Assembly: GCA_963281255.1 (NCBI GenBank)
Contig: OY725488.1
Location: forward strand, 11,567,524-11,631,523
Origin: Aphrocallistes beatrix
Taxonomy: Eukaryota; Porifera; Hexactinellida; Sceptrulophora; Aphrocallistidae
Reading direction: 5' to 3'
DNA length: 64,000 nucleotides
Below, piece by piece: positions 20,745 to 32,200 of this stretch; position 1 is the first letter of the stretch; each line of letters starts with the position of its first letter. The position numbers were made by a program, and so were the translations under genes. The notes beneath the pieces are model-generated. The model had not been told where the DNA came from and ran no database searches. It worked only from the letters and a program-made list of their open reading frames with translations.

Positions 20745-21587
20745 CAGGGTGGCTTTTAAGTTCTGTCCCAAGCTTCATTAGGTATAAAATTTCTTAAACT
20801 CAAACAATCTTAGTTATTATGGTCTTTAGAGATTGTAATTCGAATATTCTCAATGATTTTATAAGATTTTTCGAGTCTAAGAACTGGAACTGTGTTTTGT
20901 ATGGTGAGTTTTGCGAAAAAAATATGTGTCCTGGAACGCAGCGAAAATCGAGAATCAGGGCCACTGCTTCTGTAAAAAATGTCTCGATAATCGATTTTCC
21001 ATGGCGATTTAGCACCAGATACCTTCCATTCACCATTGAAATATTTCACAAATCCATTGAATTCATTATCAGAAACGAGATAAAGTTATTATTTCACGAC
21101 TTCAAATTACAGTAGAGTTCGCTTATTAGCAAGTCGGGTTTTGCACGAGAAAAACTTGCTAATAAGCGAACTCTACTGTAGGTACATTATGCAAAATCAC
21201 CCAAAATGGCACTTTTTTTCACATCACAAAAAAATCTAATCCAAAAGGTTCTCAATACATACTGATCTAAACATTCTATATTTCTACAAATTTAGATTAT
21301 TCGAGGAAAATGTGAGAGCTAATTTGTTCTGAAATTTGAAGACTCTAGAAAGATAATTTGAAAAGCAGTGGTCCCTGATTCTCGATTTTCGCTGCGAGCC
21401 AGGACACATATTTTTTCACAAAACTCACCATACAAAACACAGTTCCAGTTCTTAGACTCGAAAATTCTTATAAAATCATTGAGAATATTCGAATTACAAT
21501 CTCTAAAGACCATAATAACTAAGATTGTTTGAGTTTAAGAAATTTTACACCTAATAAAGCTTGGGACAGAACTTAAAAGCCACCCAG
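20745..21587. mobile_element. TA-flanked foldback element, 843 bp, with a smaller MITE inside
   Basis: Ends CAGGGTGGCTTTTAAGTTCTG and its inverse (CAGAACTTAAAAGCCACCC) are flanked by TA at 20743-20744 and 21588-21589. The arms extend over 230 bp each (20745-21090 versus 21360-21587). A complete 69-bp MITE of another family sits inside at 21110-21178 with its own TA flanks. The whole is inserted in an ATGCCAAC-family repeat whose halves are 20681-20744 and 21590-21641: three layers of nesting. Confidence 0.8.
21110..21178. mobile_element. 69-bp TA-flanked MITE (TTCGCTTATTAGCAA family)
   Basis: Ends CAGTAGAGTTCGCTTATTAG and its inverse with TA on both sides (21108-21109, 21179-21180). It is almost only inverted repeat, a minimal relative of 14356-14498. 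Confidence 0.85.
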
Positions 21588-21735
21588 TAGAAGAAATTAG
21601 CCCATAAAAAAGAGATAAAAACAAGACAGTTAGCATGCATGAAGTTCATAGTCAATAATTTGGTTTATTAAAGGACAAAAATAGTCTCAGACAGTACACC
21701 CTTAACAATGGAACTAATTTGATACTTGAACTCAC

Positions 21736-21964
21736 CTTTAGCTCTGATATCTTCAATTTCTCTCGCGTGACTCTCGTTCAGTTCTCCTAACCTCTTCTCC
21801 ACTTCTGATTGGACAGCAGCGGTCCAGTCAGCTGACTCCTTCACACCTCTCAGCTGTTCCTGTCTGCGTCTGGAGACAAACTCTCTCCCTTGCTTGGCTA
21901 GAATCTCTCTCTGCTCTGAAGAGAGATGAGAGAACTTACTCTCATCTCCTCCTACCTCAGACAT
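21736..21964 (-). CDS. Coiled-coil protein, first coding exon
   Basis: ATG at 21964 starts MSEVGGDESKFSHLSSEQRE, followed by ILAKQGREFVSRRRQEQL and a coiled coil ending EDIRAK before a GTGAGT donor at 21731-21735 (phase 1). The short acidic-hydrophobic N-terminus before the helix resembles a globular head of a tethering protein, but I cannot name the family. With exons at 18984-19248, 17915-18160 and 15547-16582 the gene spans about 6.4 kb on the minus strand and encodes roughly 590 residues, almost all coiled coil. Copy B in the window contains only the last exon and its intron. Confidence 0.72.
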
Positions 21965-22163
21965 ATACTCTACCTACCTACCTAGCTGATGTATACTGTA
22001 AATGCAATGCTATTGCATTAAGTCGAAGCCGGGTTTTTCTTACTTCTTTACAGGTTCAAACTGTATTAAAATACCGATGGACAGTAACATATATATTTGG
22101 GTCATTTATACCAGAAATATTGTGAAAATAAGAAAAACCGGGGAGAAAAAAATGATGACTGTG

Positions 22164-22346
22164 CATGCCAACTTGAGGCATGAAAAAAGCGGGATGTAGT
22201 GTTGAAGTCGCGCATGGCGGCAGCAATAGAAAAGTATTGTCTGGAATTTTTAAAAAAAGCGTGACATAGGAGAAATTTCATAAGAAAACGGGAAACTCGT
22301 GAAAATTAGCTTAAGAAAAGGGTGAAAAAACGGGACGGTTGGCATG
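22164..22346. mobile_element. ATGCCAAC / GTTGGCAT MITE-like repeat
   Basis: CATGCCAACTTGAGGCATG at the left and ACGGTTGGCATG at the right are inverted ends of a 183-bp element, with TGCA words outside each end. Best-preserved member of the family listed at 14822. Confidence 0.65.
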
Positions 22347-22364
22347 AATGCATTTGCACACGAC

Positions 22365-22496
22365 ATGGCCAGCCCCCCTCCAGGTTTGGAGCCTGTGGGG
22401 GGGGCTGTGGTGCTGGGCAGTGGAGCAGTGGAGGAAGCTGTGGTATGGCAGGACTCCACACAAACTTATAGGTTACAACTAAACTCAAAATTATGT
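22365..22496 (+). CDS. Possible small GC-rich open frame, divergent from the coiled-coil gene
   Basis: ATG at 22365 opens a 43-codon frame (MASPPPGLEPVGGAVVLGSG...) that is strikingly GC-rich in AT-rich DNA and ends in TAA. It lies about 400 bp upstream of the coiled-coil start at 21964 on the other strand. It could be the first exon of an unknown gene or a GC-rich repeat piece. I recognise no domain. Low confidence. Confidence 0.25.
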
Positions 22497-22888
22497 TAAT
22501 TGAGTCTAAATATATATCCCAATTACATTTTTCATCCACTCTGCACTTTTTTAGGATAGTTATATCATATGTGAGATATATTAATATACAGATTCTATTA
22601 AAATTTCAGCAATCTATCACCTAAAATGGCTTAGTAATAGTCCAAAAACTGAAATGTCTATTTTAAAAGGTGACAATGACGTCATAATTCGATGATGAGT
22701 CAACATTTTCGTCTGAGGTCAGAACTTAGTGGAGTCATAATCAAAAGACTCCCACATGCCAAAAACCAGCTTTCTGTGCCTCGCAGTTTCTTCAATCATA
22801 TATAGATATATACATATGCAATCTGTTTTGATACATTTTGAACAAACACACTATTTAGAATTCAGAAAAACTAATCATTCATTTAGGT

Positions 22889-23264
22889 CAGTGGTTCCCA
22901 ACGGGAGCTCTACCGCCCCCCAGGGGGCGTTTGCTTGCCTCAGGGGGGCGCTGGAGAGGAAGGGGCGTTGTGGGGAACGTTGAGAAGGGAGCACTGAATA
23001 AGAATTTAATGTTATATATGTAAATATCATTGTAACATTGTAGTGTTGCTCAATTACAAGCTGCCTACAAGAAAATTATTCATCAATCAGAATATATCCA
23101 ATGTATTATGTCTCAGTTTTGGATCAACAGTTACAGATGGCTTCTTATCGAGGAATTATAAAAAGGGATTCTACTCTGACTTAATAAACAATGAAGTAAG
23201 GGGGCCTTCTGAAAGTTTCAAGCACTTTAGGGGGCGTTACAAAGAAAAAGGATGGGAAACACTG
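22889..23264. mobile_element. hAT (Charlie-like) MITE
   Basis: Ends CAGTGGTTCCCAAC and GGGAAACACTG are typical hAT termini. An 8-bp target duplication flanks it: ATTTAGGT at 22881-22888 and ATTTAGGC at 23265-23272 (one mismatch). Internal CCCCCCAGGGGGCG palindromes. No coding sequence. Confidence 0.85.
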
Positions 23265-23609
23265 ATTTAGGCAAAGGGATCAGGAAAAAATAATCAATTT
23301 CAGGAAGGGGACTCTTAATTCATTTAGGCAAACTCTAAATAATAAGTGTCACATCATACAAAATGTTTGAAACTAGATATACTTTTAATTCCTTACCACA
23401 TATAGAGTAAGACATATAGAGTAGAGTTTGGGTTAATATTATGCTAATCGTAAATTTTCATGCGGGGACTATAGCTAGAATTGGTCGAATCCCAATGGAA
23501 TTTACCAAGCCAATATTAGCTGTCAATGGTGAGTCGACACTAGCTTCCATCTAGAAAGTTTCTCATCTACCAACTTGGTTATCTTGATTCTTTTACTTAA
23601 TGTCAACCG

Positions 23610-23892
23610 ATACAATTTGATTAGTTAATTATCTCCAAACCTTGTCACTGATACGTATGACTCTTAGACAAATCCCTCTGAACTTAATATAACATGTTGT
23701 TGTGTACTGCTCTTTAGTTCAATATTGTGCTGTAAGACAGTTTTACTTACAAATCATATGATGTAAGATTAGCAGTGTTTGGATGAGTTGATCTTGTGGA
23801 TGCTAGTAAACAACCACACGACACAACTAGTGCCATCTCCATGTTATCATCAATTGCTTCGTAGAAGAGGTGGCACGAGAATAACCAAGTTA
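23610..23892. repeat. Interspersed repeat, copy 1
   Basis: About 280 bp shared in direct orientation with 26730-27010, including ACAAATCATATGATGTAAG, TTGTGGATGCTAGTAAAC and AGAAGAGGTGGCACGAGAAT. Copy 1 is cut by the hAT-like MITE that follows. Copy 2 runs on into TATAAATA and AATAAA-like signals near 27077-27110, so a solo-LTR origin is possible but unproven. Confidence 0.6.
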
Positions 23893-24726
23893 CAAAGGTG
23901 GGCACAGTTAATCGAAATGTTAACTTCGTTAATCGTTAATCCGTTAACCAAAAAGTTAACTTCGTTAACCGTTAATCCGTTAATTCGTTAAGAATGTAAC
24001 GGAAGTTAACGATAAACCGTTAACGTTAAATTATATATTACAGACAACAGCAAAATCAGTTTTTACAAAATAAAAACACCTAAAAAGTGGTAAAACTATA
24101 AAGTGAGCCTTTATTGTTGTTGTTTTTTAGCTAAAATATCTCCTAACACAACTTTGATATGGTGTATTTTGCGAATAATGAGGGAGATAGTTTAAGGGAT
24201 CTTAGAAGGGCATACTTACCAACCAACCAGGAATCACTGGACTGTCCAGGGACTTTTCAGCCGGAGTCAATTTATGTGGTCATTGATATAAGCATAATCT
24301 ATTGCAAACATGTCTAAATATTGATTTTAACGACTAAAATAGTAATAATAATTATATCAAGGAATTTTAATCCAGGGAAATCATTTAAAATCCAGGAATT
24401 TCACTCCCCGAGTCCAAGTAAATTGTCGAAATGGGTTGGTAAGTATGGAAGGGCAACATGATTTTATTGAAAAAATTCCATGAAACGCATGTTGCCCTTC
24501 ATGAAAATCAACATGTTGAGGTTTTCATCAGACAGAAATGATCTCTTGTCCTTCAAGATGCCCTTCATATTTGTGTTAACGGACTTGTAACGGAAGTTAT
24601 AAAATGTAACGGAAGTTAATTAGTCCGTTAATGATTTTAAAGTTAACTTAAAAGTTAAATCGTTAATGAAAAATTTAACTTCGTTAATTAACGATTAACG
24701 GATTAACGGTTTAGTGCCCAGCTCTG
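23893..24726. mobile_element. hAT-type MITE, 834 bp
   Basis: Ends CAAAGGTGGGCAC and GTGCCCAGCTCTG (11 of 13 paired) are flanked by the 8-bp duplication CCAAGTTA at 23885-23892 and 24727-24734. Arms are rich in GTTAACTTCGTTAA words. It contains another element at 24211-24447. Confidence 0.85.
24211..24447. mobile_element. CATACTTACCAACC MITE nested in the hAT-type MITE
   Basis: Ends CATACTTACCAACC and GGTTGGTAAGTATG with a 6-bp direct repeat GAAGGG on both sides (24205-24210, 24448-24453). A 350-bp relative is at 28328-28677. Confidence 0.75.
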
Positions 24727-24969
24727 CCAAGTTACGAGTTCCAATCTCTACCACTCGATTAGTTGGAGTGGATATATTCACGTATGAGTGAGTTTCTCTT
24801 TTATTCCAAGCAAAGTTATTTGATAACAAAAATATTACTTTATTCTTTTTTCACTGAAAATAGTTGTGTCCTCTTTTCTGTTCTAAAGTATTTCATTGAC
24901 CTAAAAATGGAAATCAGTCGCTCATCATCTCTTAATTACATTTTATTCTTATTTGATTTTATATGTGGA

Positions 24970-25500
24970 ATCAGGCTTTCATCCAGGCGTACTGGGCGCG
25001 ACTAGAGGCGCGTATTTGATCCCATGGATCATAATTAGGCGTATGATTTCTTTGGGGCGCACGGAATAAAACATATATAAAAATGCTATATAAAATGAGT
25101 CTAGGCGCGTAGAAAAATGGTGACGTCCATTTAGACGTATGACTTTGGAAAGCTGGATAAAACCCTGTGTGGAACCAATGTTGATTCTCAGTGGCTGCCA
25201 TACTTACAGGGTGTCCAGAGATTATTGGCACCTTATGATGTTATTCTTGACTTGCTATATTTAGTATCACCATACTGTATATCTTTATACCTTCCTAGTA
25301 TTCCATTGAGCCTCTGTGCTAGCTATTATTTTATGCCAGATAGGATTAGGAAGTGTATAGAACAGCGGTTTTCAACCATTTTTGGCTGTGGATCCTCCTA
25401 TTGACCATAATGCAAATTTCGGATCCTGTAGACCCCTGATATCCTCTGTGGACCACTAAGGGTCCATGGACCCAGCCACTCATATAGAACTTGCTTGAGA
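24970..25500. other. Unclassified repeat scraps
   Basis: Repeated GGCGCG/AGGCGTATG words occur at 24985-25150 and again near 37265-37350. A CAGCGGTTTTCAACCATTTT start near 25364 looks like one end of a hAT-type element, but no matching end was found. No gene is seen here or in 25500-25940. Confidence 0.4.
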
Positions 25501-25941
25501 TTCTATTTATGATTGGTTTATCATTATTAGAAATTTAAATTTACTAAGTAAGCTGCCAATGAGTTCAGGACACCTGTAGTTTGGTCTGGAGACAGTGTCG
25601 TGAGGTTTCTGGACTTGACAGACACTACTCCATGTTTGTTTTGATTGATGCTTGTTTCCATGAAACGAAAAACTTAATTTATTAACTCCATTGCGGTTGT
25701 TCTGCTCGTCTTTTTGTCGCCTAAGAGATATTGAAAATCTGATTTCAGATTCGTAATCTACACATTCGAATTAGTCATAGTTCAACATAACTAATAAATT
25801 ACTAAACTCAATGAACAATCTTATCAGCCTGAGCCACCATAGGTAATTCATTGCCATCATGTATAGTGGTCAAAATGGGTGTATGTGGCATAAGGTGGCA
25901 CTAATTGATAATTACAAAAAGTTAGGAATTATTAATGAGTA

Positions 25942-26572
25942 CAGTAGAACTCGGTTAAGACGTACTCGCTTGGGAAACAATAAAAAGTACGTATTAACCG
26001 AGGTACGCAGGGTTGCCGTGGGAATGGGAATATGTGGGTTTTCCCATATGGGATGGGAATGGGAATGACTTTAAGCCTATGGGTATTCCCACATGTGGGT
26101 TCTGTGGGTTTTATGTGGGTTTACTTGAGGTATGCCTAATTTCCGGGACGGGACGAGTCAAAATGCCTAATCTCTGGGACGGGACAGAAAAGGTACCTAA
26201 TTCCCGGGACGGGATGCCGTTCCGTTCCGGAAATTAGGTATTTAGATTTTCCGGGATGGTCCCGTCCCGTTCCGGAAATTAGGCAAGCCCGTTTGCTTGT
26301 GGGTTTTTTGTAAGGTTTCCTGTGGGTTTTTGTGGGTATACCCACAGAAATCCTGTGGAAATGGGATGGGGATGGGTATTGAAATTCCATTCCCACGGCA
26401 ACCCTGGAGGTACGTCTTATCCGAGTACGATTCAATACATTTTGTCCTTTTGGGAAGAATAATTTAGTACGTCTTAACCGAATCATTTATAATGGATTAG
26501 ATAGGAGAAAATTCCGGTTATTGGAGACAAGTACGTCTTATCCGAGAGTACGTCTTAAGCCGAGTTCTACTG
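25942..26572. mobile_element. TA-flanked CAGTAGAACTCGG MITE, interrupted by a hAT-type MITE
   Basis: Ends CAGTAGAACTCGGTTAAG and CGAGTTCTACTG with TA flanks (25940-25941, 26573-26574). Internal GTACGTCTTATCCGAG words are repeated. A second MITE occupies 26008-26406. Confidence 0.8.
26008..26406. mobile_element. hAT-type MITE nested in the TA-flanked MITE
   Basis: Ends CAGGGTTGCCGTGGGAATGG and CCACGGCAACCCTG with the exact 8-bp duplication GAGGTACG at 26000-26007 and 26407-26414. A further inverted repeat (GCCTAATTTCCGGGACGGGAC and inverse) lies within it at 26134-26284, giving three layers. Confidence 0.88.
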
Positions 26573-26729
26573 TAATTATAAAAATTCAACTCTGACTAAT
26601 TCTAATTCAAATTATTCGAATCTGGAATCCGATTAGCTGTATCCCATACCGTTTAGAAGTAACCCTCATGAATAGACTCATTTTGGTATTATTTGTATAG
26701 GAAAGAATCAAGCGTTGAAATAATTTTGT

Positions 26730-27120
26730 CCGGTGTATAATTTGATTGGTTAATTAACCTCCAAACGTTGTTACTAAAATGACTCTTAGACAAATCCCTA
26801 TGAAATTATCTATAACAAGTTGTTGTTTACTGCTCTTAGTTCAATATTGTGCTGTAAGACAGTTTTACTTACAAATCATATGATGTAAGATTAGCAGTGT
26901 TTGGATGAGTTGATCTTGTGGATGCTAGTAAACAACCACACGACACAACTAGTGCCATCTCCACGTTATCATCAATTGCTTCGTAGAAGAGGTGGCACGA
27001 GAATAACCACATTAACATTCAACTTAACAAGGTTCAATCCACTCGAGTGGATAGTGTGTAGCGTAGGGAGAGAGTATATAAATAGCTGTAATGAGTTGGA
27101 TCCAGAATAAACTCTCTAAT
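26730..27120. repeat. Interspersed repeat, copy 2
   Basis: Second copy of the repeat at 23610-23892. It continues with GAGTATATAAATAGCTG and CCAGAATAAACTC, resembling a TATA box and a polyadenylation signal. No gene is seen from 27120 to 27884. Confidence 0.55.
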
Positions 27121-27884
27121 CAACAGAACTCAAATATAAACTAAACAAACGCTAATTTGAAGACAGAACTACTTCAAGCTTTACATTTCAAGTGAGTTAT
27201 AGACTGAATTCTATAAATAGAATATTTAAACTGTTTCAATTTCACACTATATTATTATGCTCACCATCTCGTTTCAAAATTAGCTGTTAGATCATAATTC
27301 TAATTCACTAAGTTTTTCAGAATCCCGCCCGAACCCCGAAACTGTTTCTGAGCTGATCCGACTCTATTCTAATATTAGTACAACCGTAATGTATGATTTT
27401 AATTGTCTACTGGAAATTTTCAATTATAGTACAAACCCCAATTTATAGGATTCCCCGCCTAAGATTGAATACCGCGACACAGTCCTGGTGAACATATTTG
27501 ACCTCGTTCGTTTATAGTTTTTTTCAAATTAACTTCCAATTTTGTTGCGTTTCCGCGATTTGGATTATCCAACTATTATTCATACAAGCTCTGACTTGTA
27601 ACCTCACTTACTTCATTGAAAGGAATGTGTCTTACATTGGAATTGTATACTTCTGAATTCGGCGAAGAAGATACCAAATACTTGAAAATAATAGATAATT
27701 GAACCCTTGCACTCATATACTTCTGAAAGGTTTTTTTGTTTTCAGCGCGAAGTTAAAACTGAGCAAGAGTTGTGTTTTAAAAACACAACGATAAAGAGTA
27801 AATTTTATGAGTAAATATAATCAAATTTGAATTTTTAGCTTTTTTTTTTAAAAATTTTTGAATCGACAATAAACTAGTAGTAGG

Positions 27885-28240
27885 CACTGACCATTGGCAC
27901 TGATCATAGAAGCTACCCATAGGGACCGACGATATAAACTGACAATAGACACTGACTATTGGCACTGATCATAGAAGCTACCCATGGGAACCGACGATAT
28001 AAACTGACAATACACACTGACTATTGGAACTGATCATGGAAGCTACCCATAGGGACCGACGATATAAACTGACAATAGTCACTGACTATTGGAACTGATC
28101 ATGGAAGCTACCCATAGGGACCGACGATATAAACTGACAATAGACACTGACTATTGGAACTGATCATGGAAGCTACCCATAGGGACCGACGATATAAACT
28201 GACAATAGTCACTGACTATTGGAACTGATCATGGAAGCTA
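27885..28240. repeat. 65-bp minisatellite, about 5.5 units
   Basis: Units beginning CACTGACTATTGGAACTGAT start at 27885, 27950, 28015, 28080, 28145 and 28210, exactly 65 bp apart, with a few substitutions per unit and no indels. Each includes AAGCTACCCATAGGGACC and GACGATATAAACTGACAATA. Confidence 0.95.
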
Positions 28241-28327
28241 ATTTTTATAAATATTTAGAATCCTCTTTGGAGGTTTGGGGAGGTACAATTACTTGAGAAC
28301 GGTCAATATTTGAATATCTCCAGAGTA

Positions 28328-28677
28328 TATACTTACCAACCCCTCTTGAAAATTTCCCTGGATTTTAAATGAAGCCGAATATATGTAATAAAGATTTTGA
28401 AATACACAAGCAAACTATTTAGGGAAAGGTTCATCGTATATAATGTAACCTTACTCATCAAATAATCACTTGATCAAAATAATAGAACAATTTTCGAAAT
28501 TCGTTATCCAGGAAATTTTCCTGGATTCCTGGAAGACTAAATAATGAGGAACATCAGTAAATTCTATAAACTAGATTCCATTAATGGAAATTATTATAGA
28601 CTAGTTAAAGGCTCAAAATCCCTGGATCCCTGGATCCCTGGATCATAAGTCATTTCCCTGGAGGGTTGGTAAGTATG
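28328..28677. mobile_element. CATACTTACCAACC-family MITE, 350 bp
   Basis: Ends TATACTTACCAACCCCTC and GAGGGTTGGTAAGTATG. Flanking 6-mers AGAGTA and AGGGTA agree at five of six positions. The internal CCTGGATCCCTGGATCC repeat is a short tandem. Relative of 24211-24447. Confidence 0.7.
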
Positions 28678-28689
28678 AGGGTATAGACT

Positions 28690-28830
28690 GGGTCCACAAC
28701 TCAACACCAGGGGGGCATCCTGGCATTTGCGCCTAGTTTGATTCTACGTCCTCGGATTTCTTTCGAACACCTAAGCCAAAATCATAGGAAGGCCCCGGTT
28801 TGGAAAATTCCTGTAACCGCTCCAGACTCC
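28690..28830. repeat. Dispersed repeat also present inverted at 39190-39310
   Basis: Shared words in opposite orientation include AACACCTAAGCCAAAATCATA and GCATTTGCGCC. Short and non-coding; class unknown. No gene is seen in 28830-29201. Confidence 0.55.
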
Positions 28831-29201
28831 ACAGTATAGGCTGGGTGAATTCTGCCAAATGAGTTAGTGCTTAAATCGATTAATAGTCTTGTCGTATCAA
28901 TTTGATCAGAGGAGTTCAGTTTTAACTTCAAAACCCCAGTTGTGCTGAATCAAAATTCCAACTTCAATAAATCATTAATAGCAGTGAATGCATAGACCTT
29001 TCATTTAGAGTTTTTTCTAGCTTTTTTATGATTTACACCTAAGTCACTCTGATTATTTTCATGCGCTTGTTTTATTTTGTTTCGTTACTCCACATCCTCC
29101 ACCTAAATAGGATTCCATCAAATAACAAAGATGACTCATAATTTCTAGAAGTTCCACATGTGTAGAGTTCTACTCTATTTATACTGTTTGTGTTTCTACA
29201 G

Positions 29202-32200
29202 ATGTCGTTGAGTGAAATATCCATCTTGACGAAGCTTACGCATAGCCTGACGAACGACGACGTGAAGAAACTGCACGACTCTCTCTCAGTGCCAGACGGT
29301 GTCTGTGACAGAACGTGTGAAGTGGTCGATTTCCTTTTCGCACTGAAAGGATGGAAAGGATTGGACAAGTACCGATTCTACCTCTCTCTCCAATCCATAC
29401 GACCTGATTTGGTGCAGCTAGCTCTGAATATAGCCTGGCTGTGTGTCGGGTATCCAGGAACAGAACAAGCCACGTCCCAGACCATAACCATCAAGAGTCT
29501 GATCGAATTCCTGAAGTCAGAAGTCTCGATGAAGAACTTGAAACTGATCCAGATGAGCTACGGAGAGGAAACGAGCGAGGTTCGGTTTGAAAATGTCTTA
29601 AAGTTGATGTTAGACAATAAAGTAATCGAGAAAAATCTAACAAATCTGTCAGAAGTGCTCTGTGGCATGGAACGTAACGACATCGCAATGAAAATGAATC
29701 CGTTCAAGGGAGGATTTACAGAGATGTCTGAACAAGAATTCACTTCCAAATTCAGGAAAGAATTGACGCGTCTTGGAAAGCAAATAATCGAATGGGAAAC
29801 TAACGTGAAAAACTACCTAGAAACTCAGTTCAGAGACGTGAAACAGATGTTGGGGAATGATACTGCTGTCAGCCTAGAGAAGGTGTACGTCGATCTGACA
29901 ATACTCAAACAGAAACCAAGAAGTGTGAAACTGGAAGATGAGACGACGTATAACGAAATTGCGTATTTGAGGAAAATTGCGAATAAAGAAGTTAAAGTTG
30001 AACCGATAAACTTCACTGAAGAACTGAAATCCTGCGACCCGTCCAAGCCAGAAATTTGGTGTTTCATCGGAAACCCCGGTTGCGGGAAAACATTCCTGTG
30101 CAACCGCACAGCACTGAGATTCGGGAATAACGAAGTGTCCAGATTCTCCTACTCTCTGTGCATCCCCTGCAGGAAGAAAGAGTGGCACGAGATGGAGTCT
30201 TCGCGTGTGGACGCAGGTTTCCCAATCACCACCGAATTCGTTTGCCAATGGCTTTGCCTCGGTCTACCAGTCGGTCCCAGTTGGACGACACAACTGGCGA
30301 AACACATCACGGAGACGGACGGAGAAGGACTGCTACTCATCGTAGACAGTCTGGACGAATTCACGAAAGATGTCCCCTTCGACAAAACTCTTCTCTTCCT
30401 CCTCCTGACCAGACAGACTCTGACACGGTCCTTCGTCCTACTGACCAGCAGGCCTGGCGCCTGGACAGATGTGTCGACTTCGCACCACCTCCACATTTCC
30501 ACCTTCTTCCAGGTGTTGGGGTTCTCTCCTGCACAGAGGGACCTGTACTTCGAGAAGCAATTTGAGGACACTTCCCTGTTCGATCGGTGCACTGGTCTCC
30601 TCGATCGTTACGACGAGATGAAACAGCTGTCTCTGATTCCAGTGAACGCGTCCCTGTTCGCTGCCCTGCTCAAAAGTGATGACGGAGCTCGCATCCACAC
30701 ACTGACACAACTCTACTACGAGCTAACTCTGTACCTGATACGGCGACAGCTGGACCGAATGGGATTCGATGAGCTGACGCAAGTGAATGAAATCTGTGAG
30801 CTGGATAGCGGCGTTGTGGAATGTCTGCACGAGATCGGTTGTATCGCGTTCCAGGGCGTGGCCATGAGGGAGATGATCTCCGACAAAAAGGTGCCACTGC
30901 AAATTGGAAGTGTGAAAATGACTAGCCACTGTCTGGGTCTGGTGCACGAATATGTGAGGGAGGAGAAGATGGGTCACTTCACGAAGGTTTGGTCATTCGC
31001 TCATTTGACCATTCAAGAGTTCATTGGCGCCATCTGGCTTCGTAGCACGAAATGGCACGACCAGTGTCTGTCCGTGAGGTTCATTGTGCACACGAACGAC
31101 GTGTTCTCCCAGTTCCGCATGGTGGTGAGGTTCCTGTGTGGACTGTTGTCCGACGAGTCAATGAATGTGTTTTATCTCCTTTATAAACACGTGACACCTC
31201 GCCCTGTTCCCATCTCCCAACTTCCTGAATGTGTCCAAATCAGGTTTGAAATTAGTGATTTATTCCAATACACAGGCTGGAGTGAATTCACAGAAAAGTT
31301 TCTCCAGTTGAACGCCATGTTACGTGAATCCAACTCTGAATCCATTTCGAAATATTTCAACGCGTGCAGACGTTTCCTGCCTGAATCAATCTGTTTGTAC
31401 ATTGAGAGTGCTGTGACTCCCAACGAGTGGATCTGTTTCCTCGAATCCCTGCCACTTCTCAGCCACATCCACCTCATTTATGTGGATTCTGATTACGTCA
31501 CTCCGGAACAACTCTTCCATCTATTAGAGTCCGTTGAACAATGCTCTGTGGATTGTGTAGCATTGAATTTATCCAATAAATCTAACACAGAGGTTCTTCC
31601 TTATGCGAATGCAATCCAACGCACTCAGCTGTCTAACACTAAGCTAAGTTTAGACCTGTACTTTAGTAAGCTAACTGAAACTGAAACAGTTAAAGCTTTA
31701 TTCTCCTCCTCAGCCAATCAGATTCTATCAGGCCTGAGTTTAGCTTATAATGAATTTCCTCCTGACACTTACAATCTGCTAGCCAATCAGATTTCGACTT
31801 GTCAGAACTTATACTATATTCACAGTGAAACCTCTGAAATTGAAGTTCTATTTTCAGCTCTTTCCTCTGCCACACACTTCAATGGATTACACCTCTATTT
31901 CATTCCCACTGAATACCATCAACAGCTGTTCTCTCTGCTGCCTACACTCTCTAACCTCAGAGAAATAGAATGGGATGACTACTCTATTCTACCTCACATA
32001 ACACACCTCTCTACTCTGTCCTTCCTACGTATAGGATATTATCAGGATACTCGTGTCAACCTCTCAGACAGTCTGCTACAGCTGCTAGACTCAAACAGAC
32101 ACTCAATCAGAGTATTGGAATTATGGTATTTAGAGGAGATTGGATTCAGCAGTTTAGATGGATTTCTCCGTTGTTTGCAGTTCTGTACTAACTTAGTAAA

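Noticed and set aside
23779-23991. Frame MDELILWMLVNNH..., also at 26901-27110
   Set aside because: Lies in an interspersed repeat in two copies; the second copy diverges after the shared repeat and no domain is seen.
26136-26486. 116-codon frame of RRTSR/ISGTGR-type sequence
   Set aside because: Made by nested inverted repeats, not a gene.
27885-28240. 65-bp array as a possible CRISPR-like or regulatory array
   Set aside because: The whole 65-bp unit repeats without variable spacers: an ordinary minisatellite.
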